Positions 8,048 through 16,446 of a DNA stretch of 64,000 bases are shown here, piece after piece. The stretch is taken from positions 434,001-498,000 of the forward strand of contig NZ_CP064955.1 in assembly GCF_011038645.2 (NCBI RefSeq), written 5' to 3'. A program made the translations under genes and the position numbers. This DNA comes from Corynebacterium qintianiae (lineage in GTDB: Bacteria > Actinomycetota > Actinomycetes > Mycobacteriales > Mycobacteriaceae). A model generated the notes under the pieces. The model worked only from the letters and a program-made list of their open reading frames with translations. It had not been told where the DNA came from and did no database searches. Within the stretch, counting starts at the first letter, position 1; each line of letters starts with the position of its first letter.

Positions 8048-9562
8048 TTAGAGCGGGATGTTGCCGTGCTTCTTGGCGGGCGGGTAGACGACCTTGCGCT
8101 CGAGCAGGCGCAGGCCCTCGAGGATCTGGGCGCGGGTGGCGGACGGCTCGATGACCGCGTCGACGAGGCCGCGCTCGGTGGCAATGTACGGGTTGAGGTT
8201 CTCGTCCGCGTAAGCGCCGGCGTCGGTGTCGAGGGCTGCGGCGGCGGTGGGGGCGTCGGCAAGCGCGATCTGCGCGGTCGGCCACGCGAACACCAAGTCG
8301 GCGCCGAGGTCTTTGGGCCCCATCAGCGTGTAGGAGGGGCCGATGGCCTTGCGGGTGACAACGGTAATCGTGCCGACCTGGGCCTCGGCGAACGCGTATG
8401 CCAGCGCTGCTGCGCGCGTGACAACACCTGCTTTTTCCTCGTCGACGGAGGGCACGAAACCGGGGGAGTCGACCAACATCACCACGGGCAGGTTGAACGC
8501 GTCGCAGGTGCGGATGAAGCGCGCGGCCTTGATGGAGGCGGCGGTGGTCAGACAGCCCGCCAGCACGGACGGCTGGTTGGCCACGATGCCCACGGCGCGC
8601 CCGCCGATGCGCGCGAAACCCGTGACGATGTTGTCCGCGTGCGCGGCACCGAGCTCCAGAAAGTCGCCGTCGGTCACTGCCGCGATGATGTCCTGCACGT
8701 CGTACGCGGCGCTTTCATCATCGGGCATGAACGCGTTGAGGTCGGTGTCGGCCGGCTCACCGGTCTCCCCTGCGGGGGAGGCGGCGCGGTTGTTCGTCGG
8801 CAAAAAGCCGATGACGTCGCGGGCGAGCTGCACCGCGTCCTGATCGGTGGAGGCGGTCAGCTGCGCGAGCCCCGTGGTCGCCGCATGCACGGCCGCCCCG
8901 CCGATCGACTGCGCGGTCGCGTCCGAACCGGAGACCTTGCTCACCACGTCCGGGTCCGCCAGGTGCAGCGTGGCTCGATCGACCATGATCGCCAGGTCCG
9001 CGAGCGGCACGCTTAGCGACGCTAATGACGACGTCGGCCCAGCCACCACGGCGATTTGGGGGATCAGGCCCGAGGCCGTCGTAGCCGCGCGCAAGATTTT
9101 CGCCTGCATCGCGGCGGTGACGATGCCCTCCGCCACGCGCGGCCCGGCGGAGTCATAGATGCCCACCAGTGGGACGCCGGTCTTGGTGGCCAGGTCATAA
9201 ATCTTGAGGATCTTCTCCGCGTGGACCTCGCCCAAGGCCCCGTCGAAGATGGTCGGATCCTGGGAGAACACGCAGACCCGGCGGCCGTCGACAAGCCCGT
9301 AGCCCGTGACCACGCCGTCGGTGGCGGGCTTGGTCTTGTCCATCTTGTATACCTCGACCCGGTGGCGAGCGAGGGCGTCGGTTTCAACGAAGCTGCCGGC
9401 GTCGAGGAGCTTCTCCACACGCTCCCGCGCGGTTGACCGCCCCGCGGCGTGGATCTCGTCGACGGCGTCGTGCCCGACCGGTGCGTGGGCCTCCTCCAAG
9501 CGGTTGCGAAGATCGTGGAGACGGCCCGCGGTCGTGGTCATATCCGGTTTCGTTGAACTCAT
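8048..9562 (-). CDS. dtsR2: Acyl-CoA carboxylase beta subunit (DtsR2-like carboxyltransferase)
   Basis: A 504-residue carboxyltransferase of the AccD/PccB superfamily that would move carboxyl from biotinyl-AccBC to an acyl-CoA. Both crotonase-like halves are present. SRPGFVPSVDEE-type residues (LVDSPGFVPSVDEEKAGVV) mark the C-terminal half, and GGRAVGIVANQPSV the domain linker. The N-terminal oxyanion region reads YDSAGPRVAEG instead of the GAGARIQ seen in the paralogue at 50508. It is therefore the divergent DtsR2 type, whose substrate may be longer-chain or propionyl-CoA. TAGACT at 9571-9576 lies 8 nt before the ATG (leaderless). It is the first gene of dtsR2-accE-maf. In C. glutamicum dtsR1 and dtsR2 are neighbours; here they are 41 kb apart. 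Confidence 0.88.
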   Translation of the reverse strand: MSSTKPDMTTTAGRLHDLRNRLEEAHAPVGHDAVDEIHAAGRSTARERVEKLLDAGSFVETDALARHRVEVYKMDKTKPATDGVVTGYGLVDGRRVCVFSQDPTIFDGALGEVHAEKILKIYDLATKTGVPLVGIYDSAGPRVAEGIVTAAMQAKILRAATTASGLIPQIAVVAGPTSSLASLSVPLADLAIMVDRATLHLADPDVVSKVSGSDATAQSIGGAAVHAATTGLAQLTASTDQDAVQLARDVIGFLPTNNRAASPAGETGEPADTDLNAFMPDDESAAYDVQDIIAAVTDGDFLELGAAHADNIVTGFARIGGRAVGIVANQPSVLAGCLTTAASIKAARFIRTCDAFNLPVVMLVDSPGFVPSVDEEKAGVVTRAAALAYAFAEAQVGTITVVTRKAIGPSYTLMGPKDLGADLVFAWPTAQIALADAPTAAAALDTDAGAYADENLNPYIATERGLVDAVIEPSATRAQILEGLRLLERKVVYPPAKKHGNIPL

Positions 9563-9711
9563 AGCGCCCCAGTCTAACTATCTAATTCCCTGTCAGGTGA
9601 ACGGCCATAGTGTGTATCGGTTTGCGGGCGAAAGTGTTTCACTCCGGGCCGGGAAGTTTCGTGTTAACTGGGTCATGTATAAGACATCGCTTACGAATTG
9701 AGGTTTCTCCC

Positions 9712-11364
9712 ATGAAGATCGCCGTTACTGGCGCGTCCGGCAACGTCGGAACCGCCGTCCTGCGTGCCCTGCACGCGGATGACACTGTGACCGACATCGT
9801 CGGCATTTCCCGCCGCGTTCCTTCCCCCGAAGCGGAGCCCTACGCGGGCGTCGAGTGGCACAGCATCGATGTCGGGGCCGCCACCACGGCCGATGACGCA
9901 GTTCCCGCGCTGACACGCGCATTCGAGGGCGCGGACACCGTTATCCACCTCGCCTGGATCATCTTCCCCAACCACGACCGGGGCCTGTTGCGCCGGGTCA
10001 ACGTCGACGGCACCCAGCACGTGCTCGACGCCTGCGCGGCCGCGGGCGTGAAACACGTCGTAGTCGCCTCCTCCATCGGCGCCTACAGTTCGGACCCTGC
10101 GCGCAAGGACGTTGACGGCCCGGAGGACACCCCGCCGTTGCGCTCCGAGGACTTCGAGGCCCGCGGCATCGAGAGCTCCCATTACAGCGAGGACAAAGGT
10201 GCCGTCGAGGAACTTCTCGACGCCTTCGAGGCCGCGCACCCGGACATCAGCGTCGCGCGTCTGCGCCCGGGTCTGATCTTCCAGGCGGACGCCGCCTCCG
10301 AGATCCAGCGCTTCTTCCTCGGCTCCGCCGTGCCGGTGGGCCTGTTGGGCAAGGGCAAGCTGCCAGTGGTGCCGCTGCCGCGCGGCCTGAGGGCTCAGGC
10401 GGTGCACTCGGACGACATCGCCCAGGCCTACCGCCTCGCGGCGATCAAGCGCGCAACCGGTGCCTTCAACATCTGCGCCGACGACGTTTTGTACCCCAAG
10501 GACTTCGCCGAGCTTCTCGGTACCGGCCGCTTCCTCGAGCTGCCGCCCGTCGCCGTGCGCGCCGCAGTCACCGCGGCGCACCGTGCGGGTTCCCTGCCGA
10601 CCGACGCGGGTTGGGTGGATATGGCCCTCGGCGTGCCAATGATGGACACCACCCGGGCCAAGACCGAGTTGGGGTGGGAGCCGCGGCGCAGTGCCAAGGA
10701 CTCCTTGCGCGAGCTCCTTGACGCCATGATCGAAGGCACCGGCCACAACTCGCCGAGCCTGTGGGCCGAGGATGAGACCTCCAAGGTCTTGCCGCGTCTC
10801 GATCTGACCGTAGAGGAGACGGGGCAGGTCGCGGACGAGGGGCTGCAGGTGTCGGGCGATATCGACGCTGAGCTGCTCGAGGACTACCTGGCCAACCACC
10901 TCACCGGTGCCCGCGGTGCGGTGGAGCGCCTCGACATGATGACCCTGAACTACCAGGACACCCCCGTGTTTCCGCAGATCGCCCGCGTCGCCCGCGAGAT
11001 CCGCGCGGACCGCGACTTCCTGGAGTACGTGGCCCGCAGCTTCGGCTTCGATCCGAAGCCCGCGCAGGGCGCTGCCGCGTGGGTTGGCGAGCGGTTCGGC
11101 CGCCTCAAGCCCAACGGCCGGGTCGTCGAGCGCTCGCCCATGGCGCTCCTCCTCGAGTCCGAGCTGCTCCGCTCCGCCGTGGCGGGCAAGATCGGCGGCT
11201 GGGAGACGCTGCGGGACAACGCCTCCCACCTCGGCATCGCGCCTGAGGTGTTCGACGAGCTAATCGACGTCGCGCGTGGTCAACTCGCGCTGATCACCGA
11301 GATCCACGACTACGCGGCCGCCACGGCATTTCGCGAGGACCGCGACACGTTCAAAGGGGAGTAG
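9712..11364 (+). CDS. NAD(P)-dependent epimerase/dehydratase (extended SDR) with C-terminal extension
   Basis: A 550-residue protein. Residues 1-300 are an extended short-chain dehydrogenase: the nucleotide-binding loop VTGASGNVGTAVLRAL begins at residue 4, DTVIHLAW is the NAG-equivalent strand, and HYSEDKGAVEEL carries the Tyr-x-x-x-Lys catalytic pair as Y-S-E-D-K. Residues from about 360 form an all-helical tail of unknown role (LLEDYLANHLTGARGAVERL) that is not part of the minimal SDR. Similar two-part proteins occur in mycobacteria and corynebacteria. The ATG follows a GAGGTTTCTCCC region; an open frame continues upstream to 9610 but has no better start. The substrate is unknown. Confidence 0.82.
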   Translation: MKIAVTGASGNVGTAVLRALHADDTVTDIVGISRRVPSPEAEPYAGVEWHSIDVGAATTADDAVPALTRAFEGADTVIHLAWIIFPNHDRGLLRRVNVDGTQHVLDACAAAGVKHVVVASSIGAYSSDPARKDVDGPEDTPPLRSEDFEARGIESSHYSEDKGAVEELLDAFEAAHPDISVARLRPGLIFQADAASEIQRFFLGSAVPVGLLGKGKLPVVPLPRGLRAQAVHSDDIAQAYRLAAIKRATGAFNICADDVLYPKDFAELLGTGRFLELPPVAVRAAVTAAHRAGSLPTDAGWVDMALGVPMMDTTRAKTELGWEPRRSAKDSLRELLDAMIEGTGHNSPSLWAEDETSKVLPRLDLTVEETGQVADEGLQVSGDIDAELLEDYLANHLTGARGAVERLDMMTLNYQDTPVFPQIARVAREIRADRDFLEYVARSFGFDPKPAQGAAAWVGERFGRLKPNGRVVERSPMALLLESELLRSAVAGKIGGWETLRDNASHLGIAPEVFDELIDVARGQLALITEIHDYAAATAFREDRDTFKGE

Positions 11365-11444
11365 TCGAACCCAGTTCCAATGTCAGGACACATGTGTTCG
11401 ACTATTCGGGGTGGGTTGTCGGGCCCAGCTTCTACGGTGTTCCC

Positions 11445-12360
11445 ATGACCAGCGCCACGAAGCCCACCGCCGTAATCCACTTCCTCGACCGCCATTTGGA
11501 TCGCCAGCGCGATTTGATTGTCACCGCCGCCGTCGACGGTGAAGTGGTCTATTCCAACAGTCAGCCCGTGTCGTCGAGGTTTGAGGTCCTGAGCTGGCTT
11601 ATCGAAGCGGTCAATGAAACGTGGAAATACCAACGTGGCGGCATGACTCTCTACATCGCCGACGCCACCATCCGCAGTTTGCTTACCAACGCCCTCCAAC
11701 CGCCCCGGCCTCGACGTCCGCAGCGTCGTCACCGGTGCCGCCATGCGTGCGACGTGGGAGGCCGCCCGGGTCGCCCAAGCCCACGTGGTGCACGGCCCCG
11801 CCGAGGGTGAGGTGCCTGCTGCGAAAGTGCGCCGAGTGTACGCCACAGACGCGTCGAAGCAGAAGCGCGACAGCCTCATCGGTATTGCGGCAGTGGACTC
11901 GACCGGCAAGATTCAGATCGGACAGGTCCATGCCAAAACGGTCTTGGAGGGGGAGTTCGCGGCCATCGCGATGGTTCTGCGTCGCCTGAAGAGCAGTAAG
12001 ACAGCGCGTGAGGTGGACATCCTCACCGATTCCTTAACCGCGGCGCGAGCCACGAACTCGTCGACCCCGCGACCGTTCGCAGGGGAATTCGAGAGAAGCT
12101 GCGTGGCTGAGCTTGACAAGGTTCGCGCCCGCGGCATCGACGTCCGCGTGAGTTGGGTCCGCGGACATGACGGCAACGCGCTCAACGAGCTGGCAGACCG
12201 CGCCGCCGTCACCGCCCGTCGCTGCGGTCAGTGGGGTCATTCACCCACGGCACTGGTGGCCAACATTCGCGCCGACCTCCGCGAGCTACTCGCCGCCGTC
12301 GACCCGCACGACTTCGTGCCTGCTACGCCGCTGCCGTCCCAGGCAACTGCTGCGGCGTAG
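11445..12360 (+). pseudogene. RNase H-like protein gene with a +1 frameshift
   Basis: The N-terminal half (MTSATKPTAVIHFLDRHLD..., about 83 codons) and the C-terminal half (from about 11698) are in different frames. Skipping one C in the CCTCC tract at about 11694-11697 restores a continuous reading ending in ...NRPGLDVRSVVTGAAMRATW. The downstream part is an RNase HI-type fold. VYATDASKQKRDSLIG has the first Asp, EGEFAAIAMVL the Glu, ILTDSLTA the second Asp and RGHDGNALNELAD the last acidic residue, so the catalytic set is intact. It would cleave RNA in RNA-DNA hybrids. TACGGT at 11433-11438 lies 6 nt before the ATG. It could be a real inactivating indel, a sequencing error or, less likely, programmed shifting. 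Confidence 0.65.
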
Positions 12361-12380
12361 CAGCTGGCGCACCGTGAAAC

Positions 12381-14549
12381 TTAGCGGTCCCAGACGCGGT
12401 GCGAGGCGAGCAGTTCCGTGACGGGGCCGACAGCCTTGTCAGCGGAATCGACGGTGACGATACCCGGCTGGTCAACGGGGATACGAGAGCCCTCGAGCGC
12501 GACCTTGCCGTCCTTGCCGACGACGATAATTGCCTTCTTGTGGCGCTCGAACTCGCCGAGCATGGTCACGACCTCGGGGGTCATGGGCGGGCTGACCACC
12601 ACAGCAGCGTCGAACTCGATGGAGCGCGCCGTGAGGTAGGTGCGCGAGACGGATACGGAAGACCCGTCCAGCGACAGGGTGCCGCCCTTGTCGGAGACGA
12701 GAAGCGGGGTGGCGCCGGCGTCGAAGAGCTCGGTCAGCAGTGCTCCCACACCGTCGAGCTTGCCGGTGGAGCTGACGAGCACGGCGACCTGGCGGCCGTC
12801 GATGGGCCAGGTCTGGCCGAGCTGGGACAGCGCCGGGGAGGGCTCCACAGAGGCGACCTCGACCTTGGCGGGGTGAGGCAGGCCGAGGTTGTCGGCGACG
12901 GTCTCGGCAAGGCCCTGGTCCACGTGCGCGAGAACGTCGAGGTAGCGCAGCTTCACGGACTCCTCGTAGCACTTGCCCAGCTCGAAGGAGAATCCGCCGG
13001 CGAGGTGCTCCTTCTCCACATCGGTCAGGGAGAGGTAGAACATGCGCGGCTGCGTGAAGTGATCCTCGAACGAGGTCGGGTTAGCGCGCGTGATGGTTCC
13101 TTCGACGGGCTGGGGGACGTCGATAAGCGCACCCTGCTCGACCGTCGCCTCGGTCGGGTTGCCCGCGTCAAGCGTGTTCGGCTTGTACGGGGCCACGCCG
13201 GTGTGCGCGCCCTGCTGGTACATGCCGTCGCGCAGCATGTCGTTGACGGGGGCGTGCGGGCGGTTGATCGGCAGCTGGGCGAAGTTCGGTCCGCCCAGGC
13301 GGCTGATCTGCGTGTCCAGGTAGGAGAACAGCCGGCCCTGGAGCAGCGGGTCGTTGGTCACGTCGATGCCCGGCACGAGATGACCCGGGTGGAAGGCGAC
13401 CTGCTCGGTTTCCTCGAAGTAGTTGCCCGGGTTCTTGTTCAGGGTCAGCGTGCCGATGATCTCGACCGGGGCGAGCTCCTCGGGGACGATCTTCGTGGGG
13501 TCGAGCAGGTCGATGCCCTCGAACATCTGGTCCTTGGTGTCCGGGAAAACCTGCACACCCATGTCCCACTCGGGGAAGGCGCCGGCCTCGATGGCGTCGG
13601 CGAGGTCGCGGCGGTGGAAGTCTGGGTCGACGCCGCCGGCGATCTGGGCCTCCTCCCACACCTGGGAGTGCACGCCGAGGCGCGGCTTGAAATGGAACTT
13701 CACCAGCGTGGTTTCACCTTCATTGTTGATGAAGCGGAAGGTGTGGATTCCGAAGGCCTGCATCATGCGGTAGGAGCGCGGGATGCCGCGGTCCGACATG
13801 TTCCAGAAGGTGTGGTGGGTGGCCTCAGTGTGCTGGCCGACGAAGTCCCAGAACGTGTCGTGCGCGCTCTGCGCCTGCGGGATCTCGCGGTCCGGGTGCG
13901 GCTTGGCGGCGTGGATGACATCGGGGAACTTGATGCCGTCCTGGATGAAGAACACCGGGATGTTGTTGCCCACCAGGTCCCAGGTGCCTTCCTCGGTGTA
14001 GAACTTGATGGCGGTGCCGCGGGTGTCGCGCACCGTGTCGGCGGAGCCGCGCGAGCCCAGCACCGTCGAGATGCGCATGAACACCGGGGTCTCCTTGCCC
14101 TCCGCGAACAGGCCGGCCTTGGTGATCTTCGCGGCCTTTCCGTTGGATTTGAACACGCCGTGGGCGCCCGCACCGCGGGCGTGGACGACGCGCTCCGGGA
14201 TGCGCTCGTGGTCGAAGTGGGTGATCTTCTCGCGGAAGTGGTGGTCCTGCATGAGCAGCGGGCCGCGCTCGCCCGCGCGCAGGGAGTGGCTGGTCTCGCT
14301 CAGGCGCGCGCCCTGGGCGGTGGTGAGGAACTCGCCCTGCTGTGCGCGGGGGTCAGGCTCGCCAGCACCGATGTGGAACGGGCAACCGGTGGGGGAGTAA
14401 GCGGCGGGCGGCTGCTGGTCGGCCTTGGGGGTCGGCGCGGTAGTAGGCTCCGTTGGTTCAGAACCGGTCGGGGTGTGGTTTCCCGGGGCTCCGGGAGCTA
14501 CGTCATCCTGCGGGGAAGCTGCGGGCTGGTTGTTCTTCTTGTCTGCCAT
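12381..14549 (-). CDS. katE: Large-subunit (clade 2) haem catalase
   Basis: A 722-residue monofunctional catalase that dismutates hydrogen peroxide in the cytoplasm. The catalytic His is near residue 123 in RVVHARGAGAHGVF. Asn follows in LVGNNIPVFF, and the haem-ligand Tyr is near residue 410 in RLFSYLDTQISRLG. Length and the C-terminal flavodoxin/DJ-1-like domain (residues about 570-722, RQVAVLVSSTGKLDGV and AVVVSPP) place it with HPII-type large catalases. The first 70 residues are Pro/Thr/Gln-rich and probably disordered. The gene stands alone and is convergent with the RNase H-like gene, with a 20-bp gap. No obvious OxyR or PerR site was recognised upstream. Confidence 0.93.
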   Translation of the reverse strand: MADKKNNQPAASPQDDVAPGAPGNHTPTGSEPTEPTTAPTPKADQQPPAAYSPTGCPFHIGAGEPDPRAQQGEFLTTAQGARLSETSHSLRAGERGPLLMQDHHFREKITHFDHERIPERVVHARGAGAHGVFKSNGKAAKITKAGLFAEGKETPVFMRISTVLGSRGSADTVRDTRGTAIKFYTEEGTWDLVGNNIPVFFIQDGIKFPDVIHAAKPHPDREIPQAQSAHDTFWDFVGQHTEATHHTFWNMSDRGIPRSYRMMQAFGIHTFRFINNEGETTLVKFHFKPRLGVHSQVWEEAQIAGGVDPDFHRRDLADAIEAGAFPEWDMGVQVFPDTKDQMFEGIDLLDPTKIVPEELAPVEIIGTLTLNKNPGNYFEETEQVAFHPGHLVPGIDVTNDPLLQGRLFSYLDTQISRLGGPNFAQLPINRPHAPVNDMLRDGMYQQGAHTGVAPYKPNTLDAGNPTEATVEQGALIDVPQPVEGTITRANPTSFEDHFTQPRMFYLSLTDVEKEHLAGGFSFELGKCYEESVKLRYLDVLAHVDQGLAETVADNLGLPHPAKVEVASVEPSPALSQLGQTWPIDGRQVAVLVSSTGKLDGVGALLTELFDAGATPLLVSDKGGTLSLDGSSVSVSRTYLTARSIEFDAAVVVSPPMTPEVVTMLGEFERHKKAIIVVGKDGKVALEGSRIPVDQPGIVTVDSADKAVGPVTELLASHRVWDR

Positions 14550-14630
14550 TAGCTCTACCTATCCACTCGGGGTTATGGGTTACTGCCTCGATGGTAGAGA
14601 CGCGCCACGACAGTCACCCCCGCGCGGGGG

Positions 14631-14885
14631 TCACCAGCTGGGGCCGCGCCGGATCCGGATCGGACCCTTCGCTGTTTCCGCGTCCACCACATCATCGCCC
14701 TGCGTGGCAACCACGGTTCCGTCCTCGGCCAAATGGGCCGCTGCCGCGCGTACGGCCGGCATCAGCTCGCGCCAGTTCTCATCACCCAGCTCGCGGGCCA
14801 CGTCGGAAGGGCAGATCGAGGTCTCGGGGGCTCGAGCGGCAAGCTTATCGACGACCCCCCGGCGCAGCTCTTCTACCGACACCAT
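14631..14885 (-). CDS. DUF3253 family small protein
   Basis: An 84-residue protein with an N-terminal helical winged-helix-like part (VEELRRGVVDKLAARAPETSICPSDVARELG) and a C-terminal beta hairpin ending IRIRRGPSW, as in DUF3253 proteins. Function is unknown. The fold suggests nucleic-acid contact, but this is inference. The ATG at 14885 overlaps the stop of the upstream DoxX-like gene by one base (TGATG), which indicates translational coupling. Confidence 0.8.
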   Translation of the reverse strand: MVSVEELRRGVVDKLAARAPETSICPSDVARELGDENWRELMPAVRAAAAHLAEDGTVVATQGDDVVDAETAKGPIRIRRGPSW

Positions 14886-15247
14886 CAGGAGTGTCCCCTG
14901 TGGATACCCCACGCCGCGCGGATGAGCGGGATTTGCAGGGGGATCCTCGCCAACGATATGACCTGCAGGTACCACGGCTTACGCCGCCACAGCCACGCCA
15001 TATAAATGTTCGCCGGCCACACGGCGGCGAACAGCCCGGCGGCGGCGAGACCGCCGGTGGCCTTGGTGCGCTTGCTGGCCAGCAGTGCGGCCGATGCCAA
15101 CTCCGCCACGCCGGAGGCGTAGGTGTACGTCCTTGGTTCACCCGGCAGCTGTGGCGGCACGATGCTGTCGAAGGGTTCGGGTTTGACGAAGTGGAGCACA
15201 CCGGCGGTAGCCAAGACCGGGACGAGGGATTTTTGGAGGCGGTTCAT
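14885..15247 (-). CDS. DoxX-like membrane protein
   Basis: A 120-residue protein with four hydrophobic segments and short loops, resembling DoxX/DoxD-like small membrane proteins. Typical features are the first segment with HFVKPEPFDSIVPP after it, YTYASGVAELASAALL as segment two, and an Asn/Tyr segment WPANIYMAWLW as segment three. The role may be linked to redox homeostasis at the membrane in related proteins, but nothing specific is visible. The ATG at 15247 has TACGCT at 15255-15260, 7 nt upstream, so the transcript is likely leaderless. The longer open frame reaching into the neighbouring IS6 element is an artefact. IS copy 1 begins 56 bp upstream and replaces whatever preceded it. Confidence 0.82.
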   Translation of the reverse strand: MNRLQKSLVPVLATAGVLHFVKPEPFDSIVPPQLPGEPRTYTYASGVAELASAALLASKRTKATGGLAAAGLFAAVWPANIYMAWLWRRKPWYLQVISLARIPLQIPLIRAAWGIHRGHS

Positions 15248-15303
15248 TGTGCCGAGCGTAGCGGGTTTGGTCACCGGGGATGCGCACAATCGTTCTATGG
15301 CGG

Positions 15304-16146
15304 GGTGCTGTTGCAAAGTTGGGCGGAGAGCCGAGACGACCCAGTTTCTCATTTCCTGATGGCCGCTGCGTGCCGGCGTTCTCAGGCCGTCTCGAAGACC
15401 CGGTTGACGATCACCGCGTCCGGATTGGGGTGCCCATAAGCAAACATCGTGCCCTGACCTTTCCGCAATGAGTGCATCGCTTCCATCCCTTTCAACGTCC
15501 GGTAGGCAGACGTCCGATTTTTGAACGCCCCCTTCGGTCCCAGGATTCGTTTCAACCGGCCATGATCTCCCTCGAGAACGTTGTTCAGGTATTTCACCTG
15601 CCGGTGCTCCACCGTCTGAGGGCAGATTCCCTCTGACTTCAGCTCGGATATTGCCTTGGCCAGAGCTGGTGCCTTGTCGGTGTTGATGACCCGCGGGGAC
15701 CCGGCTGTCGTATTCGATCGCAGCGTCTTGGCCAGGAAACGCTTGGCCGCCGCGACATTGCGCTTCGGAGAGAGATAAAAGTCCAGGGTCTGCCCACCGG
15801 CGGTAATAGCCCGGTAGAGATAGCACCACGTGCCGCCGACCCGGATATAGGTCTCATCCACCCGCCAGGACCGAGCCTGCCAGTCGGGTACCTGCCGGTA
15901 CCACCGAGTGTGCTTATCCAGCTCAGGGGCGTATTTCTGCACCCAGCGGTAGATCGTGGTGTGATCGACTGGCACACCCCGCTCGGTCATCATTTCTTCG
16001 AGATCGCGGTAGCTCACCCCGTAGCGGCAGTACCACCGCACCGCCCACAGGATGATGTCACGGGGGAAATGCCGACCGGAGAAGATGCCCATGGCTCTGA
16101 TTATTTCACGCCGGTCTTTCTACTGCCCCAACTTTGCAACAGCACC
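15304..16146 (-). mobile_element. IS6-family insertion sequence, copy 1 (intact)
   Basis: An 843-bp element bounded by inverted repeats that begin GGTGCTGTTGCAAAGTT at 15304 and end AACTTTGCAACAGCACC at 16146. It encodes one IS6-type transposase on the minus strand. Two more copies occur at 35735-36577 and 38100-38982, all in the same orientation. The 8 bases on the left (TATGGCGG) and right (GTCTACGG) differ, so no target duplication is seen. The insertion was therefore followed by deletion or recombination. On the right it cuts a tetR gene. Confidence 0.93.
15382..16092 (-). CDS. IS6 family transposase
   Basis: A 236-residue DDE transposase that replicatively mobilises the IS6 element through cointegrates. 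An N-terminal helix-turn-helix (RYGVSYRDLEEMMTERGV, DHTTIYRWVQKYAPEL) is followed by the catalytic core. The first Asp lies in WRVDETYIRVGG, the second in INTDKAPALAK and the Glu in LEGDHGRLKRIL. It is the only full-length, uninterrupted transposase among the three copies in the window. It is most like the corynebacterial IS1628 group. Confidence 0.93.
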   Translation of the reverse strand: MGIFSGRHFPRDIILWAVRWYCRYGVSYRDLEEMMTERGVPVDHTTIYRWVQKYAPELDKHTRWYRQVPDWQARSWRVDETYIRVGGTWCYLYRAITAGGQTLDFYLSPKRNVAAAKRFLAKTLRSNTTAGSPRVINTDKAPALAKAISELKSEGICPQTVEHRQVKYLNNVLEGDHGRLKRILGPKGAFKNRTSAYRTLKGMEAMHSLRKGQGTMFAYGHPNPDAVIVNRVFETA

Positions 16147-16239
16147 GTCTACGGAGACTGCGTCGAATCCCTGGGTACCGAAGAGGGTGATGGCGCCGTT
16201 GAGGACTTCCTCCTCGTTGAACTCTCGTGGTCTTCCCAT
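16147..16239 (-). pseudogene. TetR-family regulator, N-terminal fragment
   Basis: Thirty-one codons starting at the ATG at 16239 read MGRPREFNEEEVLNGAITLF and continue GTQGFDAVSVD before the IS6 end. This is the first two helices of a TetR/AcrR DNA-binding domain. The rest of the gene has been lost at the junction with IS copy 1. Upstream, 16252-16281 holds an imperfect inverted repeat (GTTA...TAAC arms) that could be the old operator. No gene that it might have controlled remains next to it. Confidence 0.75.
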
Positions 16240-16446
16240 ATGTTTAAGAATAAACGTTACAGAACGAAATGTCCATAACATTTTTCTCAAGGTTTGGAGG
16301 TTTTTGTCGCTTTGTGGTGTGCGCGGGCGAGACGGTGTCGCCCGCGTTCCTCAGGATACCCGGGGATGCTTCCCTAGGTAGTTGTGAGCGCTCTTCGAAA
16401 TGTAGCTCACTGGCGCTCTTTGAAATGTAGCCCAGTGTGGTCGTTG

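Noticed and set aside
9610-9711. An N-terminal extension of the SDR protein
   Set aside because: The extra 34 residues lack similarity to the Rossmann start, and VTGASGNVG normally begins within a few residues of the N-terminus.
12399-14552. A 717-codon open frame antisense to katE
   Set aside because: Same mirror effect of high-GC third positions. The minus strand encodes a complete catalase with all catalytic residues.
14885-15829. A 314-residue extension of the DoxX-like gene into IS6
   Set aside because: Same artefact; the ATG at 15247 has its own promoter box and the family length.
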